Shown here piece by piece: positions 37,235 through 37,338 of a DNA stretch of 37,338 bases. The notes beneath the pieces are model-generated. The model was not told where the DNA came from, made no database searches, and saw only the letters and a list, made by a program, of their open reading frames with translations. How positions within the stretch are numbered: the stretch's first letter is position 1; every line of letters starts with the position of its first letter. The translations under genes were made by a program, and so were the position numbers. This DNA comes from a virus: the IMG/VR virus record IMGVR_UViG_3300005914_000029, positions 1 to 37,338 of that record; one strand, given 5' to 3'.

Positions 37235-37338
37235 TGTATATCTGCGATTTCAGATTGGAATATTGTGGCTGGTGTATTTTCTGGCAGAGTGAGGTTGGCG
37301 CTTTAACGATAGAATATGTATCTGGCGCATTTGAGTCT
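37234..37338 (+). CDS. Partial gene cut by the window end
   Basis: Thirty-five codons are visible: MYICDFRLEYCGWCIFWQ, then SEVGALTIEYVSGAF. Aromatic and Cys-containing beta-like start. Start fixed by the TGATG overlap behind GGGGGTGAAG. Function unknown. Confidence 0.6.
   Translation, partial: MYICDFRLEYCGWCIFWQSEVGALTIEYVSGAFES

Noticed and set aside
1-37338. Integrase, attachment site, insertion sequence or homing endonuclease
   Set aside because: No matching motifs, inverted-repeat ends or target duplications were seen; nothing suggests a prophage or inserted element.

Overview
The window is a piece of an AT-rich, T4-like tailed-phage (myovirus) genome, most likely marine. It carries class Ia ribonucleotide reductase (nrdA/nrdB), a glutaredoxin, a PAAR spike-tip protein, a tail fibre with the serine/threonine-rich repeats common in marine phages, T4-type late-promoter motifs (ATAAATA/CTAAATA), sigma70-type early promoters, one tRNA and a long run of tiny overlapping early genes. 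No bacterial chromosomal, integrase or plasmid gene was seen. The host cannot be named from the sequence.

Layout. 1-10123 (+) holds late structural and nucleotide genes: tail fibre (cut at the window start), unknown protein, nrdA, a 2-oxoglutarate/Fe(II) oxygenase inserted before nrdB, glutaredoxin, a small conserved protein, PAAR and a very large virion protein. 10142-15922 holds an accessory-metabolism block: full-length SAM synthetase with its own sigma70 promoter, IscU scaffold, a DUF1289 four-Cys protein that seems to start at ATT, an SGNH hydrolase, then on the minus strand a methyltransferase and a SPASM-like radical SAM enzyme, then a conserved small gene, tRNA-Leu(UAA) and a ferredoxin/flavodoxin-NADP reductase. 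15941-22370 is a mosaic of short late units on both strands: small membrane protein, GNAT plus oxygenase, subtilisin-like protease, phosphoesterase-like protein, PP-loop ATPase plus aspartyl-hydroxylase-like protein, and a metallopeptidase. 22354-26472 (-) is one tight seven-gene operon joined by ATGA overlaps: nucleotidyltransferase, cupin, HAD phosphatase, GDPD-like, SGNH-like, a small basic protein and a glycosyltransferase-like protein. It looks like a surface-glycan or activated-phospho-group cassette. 26491-37338 (+) is the early region: about 40 small genes behind sigma70-type promoters, many membrane-anchored, joined by ATGA/TGATG overlaps, with a tandemly triplicated gene family and a probable structured RNA.

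How it may fit together. MetK (SAM), IscU/DUF1289 (Fe-S clusters) and the NADPH reductase (electrons) are the three inputs a radical SAM enzyme needs, and the phage carries such an enzyme within the same 5 kb. The most unusual structural signal is in late promoters: at six unit starts a [C/A/G]TAAATA-like element is followed by exactly five bases and then the start codon, with no ribosome-binding site. If spacing is as in T4, these mRNAs would begin at the start codon (leaderless). Two of these promoters are back to back in a 33-bp divergent control element at 21894-21926. Several small genes were found by reading the sequence directly: DUF1289, a 39-residue minus-strand gene at 12846-12965, small membrane proteins at 15998, 28178, 29681, 32955 and 36469, two fusion micro-genes at the tandem-repeat junctions, and an acidic peptide at 34818.
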